Source of the DNA: Utricularia gibba
Lineage: Eukaryota > Streptophyta > Magnoliopsida > Lamiales > Lentibulariaceae
Reading direction: 5' to 3'
Assembly (NCBI GenBank): GCA_002189035.1
Contig: CM007990.1
Span: 3,410,001-3,474,000 of the forward strand
Length of the DNA stretch: 64,000 nucleotides
Under the pieces are notes generated by a model that saw only the letters and a program-made list of their open reading frames with translations, was not told the origin of the DNA and ran no database searches. The number at the start of each line of letters is the position of its first letter. The first letter of the stretch is position 1. Shown one piece after another: positions 25,353 to 36,649 of the stretch. The position numbers were made by a program, and so were the translations under genes.

Positions 25353-25935
25353 AAAAGGCCATAGTTTCACTCTACATAGATAGCATACTAATCACCGAAA
25401 ATGATGAAGGATTGATCAAAGAGCAAATGGAGAGGCTCATTAGCATCTTTGAAATGTCTGATCTTGCAGAAATGAGATATTTTCTAGGTATGGAGGTAAA
25501 GCAAATTGAACAATACCTTTTTCTGTCACAAACAAAGTCATCAAAAAATTTAGCAAAAAGATTTAAGATTGATAAAGGTAAGCATGCATCAGTACCTATT
25601 TAACCAGATTGCAAACCTATGGCTGTTGATACTGCCACAGGAAAGACCGTCTCTGATCCTAGAAATTTAGTAGAGGAGTCAATGTACAAAAGTATTATTG
25701 GAGCACTTATGTATCTCAAAGTGACTACACCCAACATAGCCTTTGCGATAAGCTTATTATTGTAAACCATGGCTTATAGTTTCATAAAAAAAATACTCAC
25801 AATTCCTTCAAGTGCTATGTCGATACTGACTTTAAAGGGGACATTATTGACCTCAAATCCACAAGTGGATATATATGACATTGAGCAATCAAGTGATTAA
25901 TCATTATGTGAAATTGAGTTAGAGCTGCTCGGCGC
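25353..25935 (+). pseudogene. copia RT C-terminus and RNase H
   Basis: VSLYIDSILITENDEG replaces the RT catalytic YVDD box (here YIDS, so the second catalytic Asp is lost). Next come FEMSDLAEMRYFLGMEVKQ, FLSQTKSSKNLAKRF, YKSIIGALMYLKVTTPNIAF and, after a stop, DTDFKGDIIDLKSTSGYI, the copia RNase H start. The element ends abruptly at gypsy protease sequence. Confidence 0.86.
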
Positions 25936-25949
25936 TTCTCACATGGAAG

Positions 25950-26912
25950 TTATCGGAAAAAACGCAAAGATCCAGGTGCATTCTTTATCCCATGCAAAAT
26001 AGGAGATTTGAGCATAAGAATAGTTGTGATAGACCTGGGAGTTTCAATAAATGTTATGTCAATTTATGTATATGAGGCTCTTAGGTTGGGATCTTTGCAA
26101 GCATTGGGTATGCAAATTAAATTAGAAAATCAAAGAGTAATTTCTCCAAAGGGATTAGTTAAGGATGTTCTGGTGATTCCCAACTAATTTCTATGTTCTA
26201 AATATACGTCCTAGAGGATCAAAGGATACTATTATTTTTGGAAGACTATTTTTTAGTACCTCCAATGTTATCATTAACATGAGATGAGGACTAATAAGTT
26301 GTACTTTGATGAAGACAAGATCACACTTGATATGAAGGATGTCAAAAATTATCCAAGTGATTTGAGAGCATTTCTACGATAAATGTCATAGATGGACTCA
26401 TTAAGGAGCACTTGGAAAAGGAAGTTCACGAAAAAGAAAAAGCTCATGAAGAGTCTCTACTTACAAAATTGGAAGCTGAAGAGAAATTTTAGCAACTGAT
26501 TGTGGTACAAGGCAAGCTCTAAGAAGATAGGTTAGCTGAATTTAAATCATTTCCTCCATGCTATCATTTCTACTGGTCTGAGTTTAGATCAAGACTCATG
26601 ATTAATTGAAGTGCTAAATAAAAACAAGAAGACAATAGGCTTTACGCTTGACGATATTAAGGGATGTGCCTGTCCATATGCATGCACAGAATTTTTCTAG
26701 AGGATGGTGCTAAACTAGTTTCTCAACCTCATAGATGACTCAACATAAATATGATGGAGTTGGTAAGGAAAGAATTCGTCAAACTTCATGATGCAGGAAT
26801 CATTTACTCCATCATCGATAGTGAGTGGGTGAGCCCAATCTATGTAATATAAAAAAAAACTAGAATGACAATGGTGGAAAATAAGAGAGGTGAACTTGTG
26901 CCACAAAGAGTA
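25950..26912 (+). pseudogene. Ty3/gypsy protease and start of reverse transcriptase
   Basis: KDPGAFFIPCKIGDLSIRIV followed by IDLGVSINVMSIYVYEALRL is the Athila/Tat-type aspartic protease (family CDLGASINLMP; the catalytic Asp is present). GLVKDVLV and DEDKITLDMKD follow. After stops, near 26590-26905, come NKKTIGFTLDDIKG, NMMELVRKEFVKLHDAGIIY, EWVSPIYVI and KRGELVPQRV, the N-terminal RT. Coding is then broken by a D-family LTR. Confidence 0.85.
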
Positions 26913-28159
26913 TGTTTCGTGTCGTTTCGTCAACAAATTTTAAACATGTAAAACGTAGAACACAAAAGAGCGTAGTACGAGTATCGATCTCAGGGAATTG
27001 TTTTTCGTGAAAAGTGTTTTGTAAGAAACTTCTACAAAATGTCACAGTTATGTAAAAGGGGACTTTTGAAATGAAGAAATAAAAGTTACAACCTAAAAGA
27101 TGGGCCTTGACTACGGGACGTAGTTCCTAGGAATGAGATTCCTTCTTCTTCCTTTGTCCATCCTTGCCTCGATTTTCACTCATTTCTTCCAAATAGCTGG
27201 TTATAGGAGCAAGGAATAGCCTACTCTCCCTTACACTCTGATTGACAAGGAGGCATGAGAATAGCTTCATGTGATTCCCCCTTTGATGATTAGGAAGACA
27301 AGAGGATTGCCATCAATTGCCTTCAAAACCGAATTGCGCACGTGTGCCCAACTGTTGCCAATGGCTAGTGGTAGGCTCGAGGTCACAACCTATCCACTGT
27401 TGTGGTACCTAGGCCACAAACAATCCACTACTTCCCTCGAACCAACAGGGTTGGAGTTGATGCTCTTCACCTTGATCTTCACCAAAATCCGTATGGAGTG
27501 GCCTGCTACTCATGGAGCTTGACTATGAGTCATTATAGAAAGACTGCAAAAAGATACGTGGAAGTATGCGAAATCCGAATTGAATTCAGCAAAGAACCGA
27601 GTATATTGCTCAGGACTTGAAAAGAAACTTCATCTAATCCCAAAAACTAAAGCGTTTTAGCCACAAAGGGTCATGAAAACCGAAACGAAAATGGAAGCTA
27701 AGTATTCTTCCTCCTTGGAGGGAAGAAGAACTCAAAAGTTCTAAGTACAAAGAAAAATGTCAAAAGTAGATTCAAAATAAGTGTTCCAAGTTATTTTTAT
27801 ATCACTCCCCACGTGTATTAACTCCTTTGGGTCAACTTCCAATCATTCCTTCTGTCTTGCGTGTGCCAACAGCTTTCCTTTACGTGCAAGTTAACGCCCA
27901 ATCATTTCTGCGGACTCTGACGTGCCATATATTAGGGGCCTTGACCAGTGTAAGTCTTCTGCCCACAATTGTTCCAAGTCGCCTACAAGGCACAAAAAGT
28001 CAGAGTCTGACCACCTACAACACTCCACGACAGTCTCCTGATACGTCTCGGTCAAATGCATGAAAAAGACAAAGAAAATATATAGAAAATAGGAAAATAG
28101 GATTTTTTTAAGGAAATGTAATATTTATCAATATAAATCCTAAATTGGACAACTTAACA
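26913..28159 (-). mobile_element. family D LTR (D1) inside gypsy RT
   Basis: Plus strand runs from TGTTTCGTGTCGTTTC to ...ACTTAACA, the reverse complement of an LTR starting TGTTAAG. The host frame resumes at a GAGTA copy (28182-28186) matching GAGTA at 26908-26912. The extra 22 bp between the LTR edge and the right GAGTA is unexplained. Confidence 0.72.
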
Positions 28160-28181
28160 CTAGATGAAGTGAAACTTAAAG

Positions 28182-30246
28182 GAGTACAAAAAAGGTGTTG
28201 CATCTTCATGGATTCTCGAAAAATTAAATGTTAGAAAATAAAGATCATAATCTTTTGCCTTTTATTGACTAGATGTTAGAAAAATTGACAAAAAAATTAA
28301 TTTATTGTTTTTTTGAATGAATATTTTAGATATAATCATGTTCCTATTTCAAGGTAGAATCCTCACAAGTCCATTTAGAACTTACGCCTATAGGAGAATG
28401 CCTTTTGGGTTGTGTAATGCCCCAGCCACATTTTAGAGGAGTATGACTAGTATTTTCTCCAATTTTGGTGCGGATTTTATTGAAATATTTATGGATAATT
28501 TTACAATATGTGGAGAAAATTTTGAATGTTTGGACCATTTGGATCAAGTTTTGAGGATATATGTTGAATAAAACCTGGTTTTAAATTGTGAAAAATATCA
28601 TTTCACGGTAGATTATGAAATTGTTCTTGGGCATATGATTTCAAAAAAGGCAATTCAAGTAGATAAGGCAAAATCGCGATTATGATCTTTATAAGAGTTT
28701 CATGAAAAAAAATTTCTTGCATGTCGGTTTTTATAAGAGGTTCATTAAAAAATTTTCCAAAATTGCTTTAACTCTTAGTAGATTGTTGCATAATGATATT
28801 CTCTTTGATTTTGATTATTCATGTAAACATACTTTCAATTGTTAGAAAAAGGCTATTACTATTGCACTTGTGATGCAACCACCTAACTAGAGATATGATT
28901 TTGAGATCATGTGCGATGTTAGTACCCATGCTATAGGAGTAGTTTTAGGACAGAAAATTGAATGAAATTACAATGTCATTTCTTATGGTTCCAAAACCTA
29001 AGACGAAGCCCAAAAAATTATATAATCAATGAAAGAGAATTTTTATCTTTTAGTAGCAAAGTGGTGGTCTACATAGATCATTCCGCGATGAAGCACTTGA
29101 TGGAGGACTCCAAACAAAAGTTATCAGATGGGTCCTATTGATTTAAGAGTTTGATGTTAAAATCAAGGATAGACCTGGAAGGAAAAACTCAGTGGCTGAT
29201 CATCTCATCATAATTGAAGGTAATGAAGATGAGTGGATCATCACAAAAATGTTCTAGATGAATAGTTATTCTTGTTTAATACTAATATATGTGAATCATG
29301 GTTTGCTGATTTTGTGAACATTGTTTGAATAGGAGTGATGCCACTTGGAATAGATTATTATGAAAGGAACAAAATGAAGAATGATGATAACTGCATATGG
29401 GATTATTCATATTTATGGAAGAGATGCAACGATGCCATCATTCGAAAGTTCTTCAATGAAATTGAAATTTGAAAAATCATCAATTCTTATCATGCAAAAC
29501 CACTTGATGATTACCATGGACCAAATTGAATAGCTAGAAAAATTTTGAATTGTGGATTTTATTGGGCTCATATTTCTAGAGTTGTTACGCTTATTACAAA
29601 GGTTGTAAACCATGCCAAAGAGTGGAAAATTTATCAAAAAAATGCAATGCCTCAATAAGAAATTCTATGTATAGATATGGATTTTATTGCACCATTTCCC
29701 ACTTCAGCAGGTTTTAACTATATTCTGGTTTGCAATTGATTGTGTGTCTTAATGGATTGAGGCAATTCCAACACAGAGTAATGATGTGAAGATTGTGATT
29801 AAATTCTTGTGCAATAACATCTTTGTGAGATATAAAACTCCTAAAGCCCTGATTAGTGATAGGGGAACCCATTTTAACAACAGGCCTTGAGGAGTGTTTT
29901 GAATCAATTCCATGTTTGTTACAAGCCTTTTACAATATATCATCCAAAAACTCACGGACAAGCTAATGTTTCCAATAGGGAAATCAAACAGATTCTAGAG
30001 AAAGTTATGAACCCAAATAGGAAAGACTAGAGCATGAGATTGAAGGATGCACTTCGGTCCATATGAACACCATACAAGACCCCCATTAAAACCTCAACAT
30101 TTTTGTTGGTCTATAGGAAGCCTTGTAGGTTACCAGCAGTCCTTGTAGATATATGATAGTGATGCTAACAAATGATTTTTGGTAAATGGGCATCGGTTGA
30201 AAATTTTTTATGAGAATATTGACAATGTGTTTACTTAAAATATGGA
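28182..30246 (+). pseudogene. Ty3/gypsy RT, RNase H and integrase, decayed
   Basis: Continues the pol from the previous gypsy entry. RT: KDHNLLPFID, then PFGLCNAPATF, IFMDNFTICGENFECLDHLD (family FMDDFSVFG; the second Asp is Asn), LNCEKYHFTV, LGHMISKKAIQVDKAK. RNase H: YDFEIMCDVSTHAIGVVLGQ. Then YIDHSAMKHLMEDSK and IDLEGKTQWLIISS-type GRENxxADHLS region. Integrase from about 29480: YHAKPLDDYHGPN, GFYWAHISR, IDMDFIAPFP, LISDRGTHF and a tail with FLVNGHRLKIFYEN. Stops and frame changes throughout. It ends at the D2 LTR. Confidence 0.85.
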
Positions 30247-31580
30247 TGATGTATGTTTTTTACACAACAAATTTTAAATATTTTTAAAACTCGTAAAACA
30301 CAAATATGTAATACAAGTGTCGAACATATGGAGTTATTTTTCAGTGAAAGATGAAGTTACATCGAATACAACTGTCACGATTTGTAAACGGTTTTGTAAA
30401 GTAAAAGGTGCGAGAAACGTAAGCGATGAAACTTGAGTAAGGAGGTAAGAGGCTTGATAAAAAAAAATAAACATAAGTGATGAACCTTAAATAAAGTTAA
30501 AATGTTCTTAAGATTGGAATTCTATCCAACTACATTATTTGCATCTTCACTCTTCTCTCATTTTCTCGCATACTCAGTTATAATAGTAAAGAATTGCTTA
30601 CCCTCCCTTACACTCTCTTGCAAGAAGGCACAGGAATAGCCTGATGTTGCTCCTCCTTGGAGAAACGTGAAGATAAGAAGTCCTATCATCGTATCCTCAT
30701 GGTCAAATTGCACGCGTGTGCCCGAGTGTTGCCAATGACCCAATGAGTCCAGATATAAGGTCACTATCTATCTATTTATCTTGAAGTACGGCCATAGACA
30801 AAATGTTGTCTCCCTCTTGTCAAAAGGAGATGAGTTGGTGCTTTCCATCGTAACCTCTTCAAAACTTACAGGTAGTGATCAGCTACCCATGAATCTTGAA
30901 TAAGGGCACTATTACGGATAGACTGTAACATAGTCATGTGAATACATACAAAACCGATCAAACTCAAAGAAGAAATGGAGATTAACTAGCGAAACGTAGA
31001 ACTGGGAATCTCCTAACCCAGAAACAAAAGTTTCTAGCCACAAACGACCATATAAACGAATGAAAATGGAAGTAGATTCGAGAGATAAGCTAGAGGAAAA
31101 ATCCTCTAGAGAGATAAACTACAAGTCTGAACTAAAACTAGAATTTAATGCTGAATGTCTGAACTGAACTACTTTGTGTGAGTTTTCGTGTTCCTCTGGT
31201 TCTGCTAAACTAGAGTGACTTGCAAGAAAATGTTGACACTAGTACATTAATAATATCATATGTCAGAGACTCCCGTGTACCGCACATTAAGGCTCATCAT
31301 TTGGCATCTGCAATCTTCCGGAAATTAAGGAGATGTCAGTTCGGGAAGATCCATTTTATCGTCATCTGCTACCTTCTTTCTCTCACTTCCTACGATGTGT
31401 TTACCTCTAAAAAAACTTAAACAAAATTATCAAAAATATTAGATAAAATACAAGATTTAGAAAAATTACCCTAAATTAGATAAAAGCCTAAATTTTATAA
31501 TCTAATTTTTAACTAAACAACTTAAATCATATTTAGATATAAAAACAACCTAAAAGATAATGAGAAAATGACGCTTAACA
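30247..31580 (-). mobile_element. family D solo LTR (D2)
   Basis: Plus strand TGATGTATG...CGCTTAACA, with perfect 5-bp duplications ATGGA (30242-30246 and 31581-31585). It is opposite in sense to the adjacent gypsy pol, so it is not that element's LTR. It matches the pieces of D3 closely. Confidence 0.82.
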
Positions 31581-31585
31581 ATGGA

Positions 31586-33700
31586 GATGATAAAGGTGGT
31601 GAATGCACCAGCAACATAGCCACACGAGAACTTGAGTCCAAGACTATAAACAAGGGCACTCCTGTGAGGCAAAACCACATGGCTAAGTTTCATTTTCACA
31701 TTTTACATTCTATTGAAGTATAGTTATTTTTTTTAGGATTTCAGCCATATTTTTGCTGCTCAAAGATGAATTAGGTTTAAGGGAACTTACCAATGGGGAG
31801 TTACAAAAATCAGACTATTGATATGGTAGGAAGTTGAACTAAAACAAAATGAGGCAAATGCCCTCGATGTTCGAATTAACTTGGAAGAACTGTTTTATTC
31901 TTCCTCTTTTTTACCCATTTTCTCTGCAATTTTCTTGAGAAATTAGAGTTGTAGACCCATAATGCCGATGAAAAGAAGTGCAAGGAATGCCATGAATGAG
32001 AAGTCTTATCAATAGAAAATGCAAACGAAAACCCAAATGAAGGTGCTAGACATGCTGAAGCCGAAACCATTATTGCTATAACTTGGAAGAAGGGGTTCCA
32101 CCTACTCCAGCAACTGCAGAGGATTAGAGGAATAGATGCAATTCTTACAGTAGTAGGTGTGGGTGAACCTTCTGGAGTGAAGCAAAGCAAATGGGTTTCA
32201 AATTTGGAGCACATCAGCTCAGAGCAAAGACTAATGGATTTGCAGCAAAGTTACAAAAGGAAAAAGACGACGGCGGACGAGCCCATTGCACCACCATAGG
32301 TCGTAGTTAAGAAGAAGGGAAGAAACCTAGAAGGAAAATGCAGGACAACCCACCAATTGAACCTATTCCTGAGAAGAAACTATTATATTAGAGGAAAATA
32401 TACTGCCAGTTGTAGAAGAAAATGATGGAAATTCCAGAGATGAGGAGCAAGCATGGAAAGAAGAACTAGCTACTAGAGAAGAGAATATCATATTGGAAAT
32501 GAAAATGAAACTAGAGATGTAGAGAGGATAGAAGAGCAAGCTGTACAGTCACTAATCTAGGGTCGGAAGAAGTAGGAGACTCCACTTGTAGAAACTATTG
32601 AGGGCAGCGCCGAGGAGGAGCATGAAGGCATTGAAAAGGTAATAAAATTTCTTGAAAATTACCTTATGTTTATGAATGTTGGGACAATTGCAATAGAAAG
32701 CGAGAGATTTTAGAGACAAATGAATCAGAAGGGAATTCCTGAATTCAAGCACCACGCCAGCATGATGAATGATAAATACCTGAAATTTGCGACAAAAGAA
32801 TATGTGCCAAAGTATTGCTGTGCTGTCACATTGACTTCAAAATTTACATTGAATTGTTGTATGAATTTACCTCTACATTTACATATAAAATTTCAGAAAC
32901 TATTTTAGTTCTTGCTGTTGTGTATTTCCAATTGATGGACACTAAATTTTCGTTTTCATTGACTGAGGAAAATGTAGCTCTAGGTTTCTGTTCAAAACAA
33001 GAAATGGACTCGCATGATTTTTGATGCTTCATTATTTGAATATCCTGCAAAATTTGATGCAGAGGAATTTTATAGATTCTTAACTAACCAGGATGTCATT
33101 GAGTTTAAGGCAAAGGGTATGAAGGCTTAATCATTTTTTGATCGCATGATGCACTATGTTCATATGTTAATCACTACAACTCTCTTTGATAGAAATATAT
33201 GATTTAATGCTCTCTATAAACATGAATTATTTGTATTGCAGTATATTATGCACAAATGATCTTTGAACTTAGGCATCATGCTACCTGAGCAAATGAATAG
33301 TGATTATAGGCACGCAAAAATTCAGTACTTAAGTTATGGTCATATTGTCATGCATCTCGTTCATACCCTGTGTCTTGAAAAGATGTCTGAATTGGAATTC
33401 TTCCGTGTTGAAACTAAGAAAATACCTTTGGACAAATATTTCTTGAATTCTGCTGCACTAATCAAAGCCTAAGGAAGTGACTTTATCTTCATATCTTTGG
33501 CAGGACTGAAAGAAAGCATAATTCCAAGGAAGAGAAGTGAAAACACTACTGCTCTGTCAACCTCAGCTCAAGAAGAGAAAAGCTACTGCTACCTAAAAAT
33601 ACTAGAGGCGATATATGACAAAGTGTCTGACCTAAATTGGGAAATTAAAGAATTAAAACAAGGAGTGACTAACATCTCCCTAAACAAGTAATTTGCTGCT
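31586..33700 (+). pseudogene. retroelement gag-like ORF with plant-transposon domain
   Basis: Broken frames on the plus strand. From 32720: KGIPEFKHHASMMNDKYLKF then ATKEYVPKYC; in the next frame to 33024, ELLYEFTSTFTYKI...LMDTKFSFSLTEENVALGF; then KFDAEEFYRFLTNQDVIEFK; FFDRMMHYVHMLITTTLF; HELFVLQYIMHK; LNLGIMLPEQMN; IQYLSYGHIVMHLV. This order resembles the 'putative plant transposon protein' domain of Athila-like elements (viral-gag-position ORFs). A short coiled-coil-like tail (33497-33691) ends it. Family assignment is from motif pattern only. Confidence 0.55.
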
Positions 33701-34194
33701 ATGATAGTTTTGTATGAAGTGTGACATATGTTAGTCCATGTTTGGACTTAAACAAGTGTTTTTTGTCTATTTTTATTTAGTGCCAATAAATATGAAGTGT
33801 GAGTACTTGGTCAACACTCAACGATATAGAAAAGACCATGATATTATTCCTGGATAGTCTAGAACTAGCTATTCCTTTACTTCCTTGTATACAAAAAAAA
33901 AAGAGAAAAAGAGAGGAAAAAAAAGAGAGATCTAGACAATGAGTTTACAACCATACTCCTCAATAGTTTTTGAATGAATCAACTTGATGAAATGATCTTT
34001 GAAAGCACTACTTCAAAGGAATCCATTCATGCATATTTGAGTGCTCACATGACATGCACACTAGCGCGTCAATGGCTTATGCATTCAAACTTATACCTAA
34101 GTTGTTTATATTCAACATTGATGCGAAGGAAGTCAGTTTTCTATTAGTATTATTTAGTACTTGAAGACAAATTTAATATCATTGTAGCATAGTG
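33701..34194. other. spacer before the A3 LTR, with decayed stem-loop motif
   Basis: Non-coding. It holds an A/G-rich tract (33889-33936) and, 25 bp before the LTR, CTTGAAGACAA (34160-34170), which resembles the CTTGAGGACAAG core seen before the gypsy LTR at 14.1 kb. This suggests A3 is a true 3' LTR of the element to its left. Confidence 0.45.
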
Positions 34195-36649
34195 TGATAA
34201 CACATGAATTTTTCTACTTTTAGGTTATAAAAGTTGTGACTTTTAAATTATGTTTTGGGTATTTATTTTATGATTTTAAGTACTTTGAAAAATTTCAGCA
34301 TAGATATGATTTTATGTATATATGGACTAAATCTTTTGATTTAACTCATTCTATGTTATTAACTCTTTTTGAGCATAACAACAAAGTCAAAATTAAAGAA
34401 GAGCAAGACAGGAATTTCATGTAGCAATCACTTAGTAGGATAGGATATAAAGTATAAAAGTAGTAGGTGATGATATTGGGTTTCTCGTAGACATCGTATA
34501 TCAAAAAAGTAGCGGAATTTAAAAATTTTCAAGAAACCCTCAACGTAGATCTTAGAATATCGTATACATCAGATAAAGGAATGTTGAAAATACCTTTTAG
34601 AGGACTTCATTGTTCACCAATCGCCAATAGCAGACGGCCTCTATGATATCCACACGTGAAGCACTCCATCGATAACCTTCTCAAGGCCGTAGAATGCTGG
34701 TCGATCTGCTCAGCTGCTAGTAGAGAAAAACACCCTCTTGCGGATCAATCTTAAAGAGCACGAAGATGTGTGAAGCAGATTTGTAGATCTAAATCTTTTG
34801 ATAGATATTTGGTGACATATCAAATCAAATCTACATAAAGATCTTATAATGTGGAGATACATATATGTTCCAAATCTTATTTATATCATATCGTTTATTT
34901 TGAGTTAATTTCAAAATAACTCTCTATTTAATTTATATCATTCTATTTTATATCGATGAGTGACTTCACTATTGTGTTTGACCCTATAGGCTTCTTCAAT
35001 CAAGGTCGTAATAATGGATTTATTAATTAACTCTTAATTAATAAAATCCATCATTATCGATCATGAGTGATGTTTAGCAACATATCATGATCCCCAAAAT
35101 TAAAGAATAATCAGGTGAACTAATTCAGCATTTCCATGACCAGTCACCATGCAATGAATAGCTTTCATCATATTTATATCTCATTCGATACCAGAACATG
35201 GGTGTGTGTCTTTCTGATATATCGAACTTATAATTGCATTCAAGCACTAACACTCAATAGCCTACTCAAACAATTCGAGTGTCATTACCCTGGGCCCAGG
35301 ACTTACTATTTGGGTTTGATGCAATTACTTGAAATATGATATCATAACTAACATGAGTGATGAATCCTTTTTTGATTAATCAACTATCTCCAGGCTTAAG
35401 GAGTCACATCTCTACTCATCCATACTAGGCAAGCCATGGTTAGGCTCCTATTAGTAATGAGCGAAAATGCGAGCTTAAGATCAAGATAACTTTTTTGACC
35501 TCAAATCTAAGCTTACTTGCACGACTGTCATACTCGAGATCTTGCTATTGACACTTGGTTAACTTCCTATTGTAGCATCTCGAAGATGAGTCATCCAGTG
35601 AATCGATTCTCTAATCGACACCCACACATAGGCTCTAGTAATCTCATTATATCAATTGTGAGAACCATTGCCTAAACAGTTTAGGGAAGTAAATGTGTGC
35701 CAGCTTATCTGTATTTGTGATATCCTCATTTCACAAATACTCTAGTCAGGGAGTTTTTAACTTGAACATAAATGCTTGAAGAATCTCACATTATGATCTC
35801 ATCATAATTTCTATAGCACATAGATCAAGTAAAGGATTTTATCAATTATATAAACTTGATCACAATTCAAAGTAAACATCAAAAGATAAGATTTGTCAAT
35901 GAGTTGATTGTCTCTAGAACACATACACCAACAGATGATGCAACTTTCACTATATCAGACTGCACGTCAAAGGTAGGCAATATGGTTGTCAAGAATAGTA
36001 CCAGCTCCAAGAAGAGTTAGAATCGCCCTTCCGCTCAAGTTGGAGAAAGAGAGAGAAAGATATTTTTGGAGGAGATAGAATCGAAAAAAACACACATAGA
36101 GCTTATTGGACAAGCTTGAAAACAAAACAATAGGGATGAAGAAGTCAATTTTTTCAGAAAAAAATCTCCAACATGAATAATAAGTATTGAAGCCTAATTC
36201 AATGCTACTATTCCGACTTCTGAATAGTAGCTAATAGATAACAGATCATTTTACTTTTTCTTTAATTTATTTGATATTTTCTTTAGATGAATGTGTATCT
36301 CACAATGTTTATGATATTTTCTTTAATTTATCTTGATGAGATCGTGATTTTCTTATCACACATGATTAACTAAATTTAGGGATACGTTAAGGTGTGAGAA
36401 GGTAATATGGTTTAGGGTTTAATGGTTTATGATTTAAGAGATAATCTACCATTGTATACATTAGCTTTCATTTCTAACATCGCCTGGGTAGACCTAAGGG
36501 GGGTGGAAGCTACGAAGCTTGATTTAGAGGTAAACCAACGAATAAAGAGAGAAATAGTAGGCATTATTTTGTATGTAGAAACCTAGTTCTATATATTTTG
36601 CATGCAGATAGAACTAAGTTGGAAATTGGTGATGATATTCGAGACTGAC
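34195..36649 (+). mobile_element. family A LTR (A3), split by C2 and cut by D3
   Basis: 34195-34473 matches the A start (TGATAACACATG..., decayed hairpin at 34323-34348). After C2, 35939-36649 matches A1 from its TACTATTCCG block to the GTTGGTGATGATAT block. The remaining third is missing where D3 begins. Confidence 0.72.
34474..35933. mobile_element. family C solo LTR (C2), nested in A3
   Basis: Runs TATTGGGTTTCTCG...CATACACCAACA with perfect duplications GATGA (34469-34473 and 35934-35938). Longest of the three C copies. No coding inside. Confidence 0.82.

Larger units (their letters stand above)
17410..25935 (+). mobile_element. Ty1/copia retrotransposon, broken by nested insertions
   Basis: gag, pre-integrase, integrase, RT and RNase H pieces appear in copia order on the plus strand: 17410-18097, 20638-20990, 23270-24518 and 25353-25935. 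Between them lie family B with A inside (18103-20637), an unassigned block plus family C (21000-23201), and family A (24519-25347). Removing the B and A insertions rejoins copia sequence at matching duplications. Confidence 0.82.
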
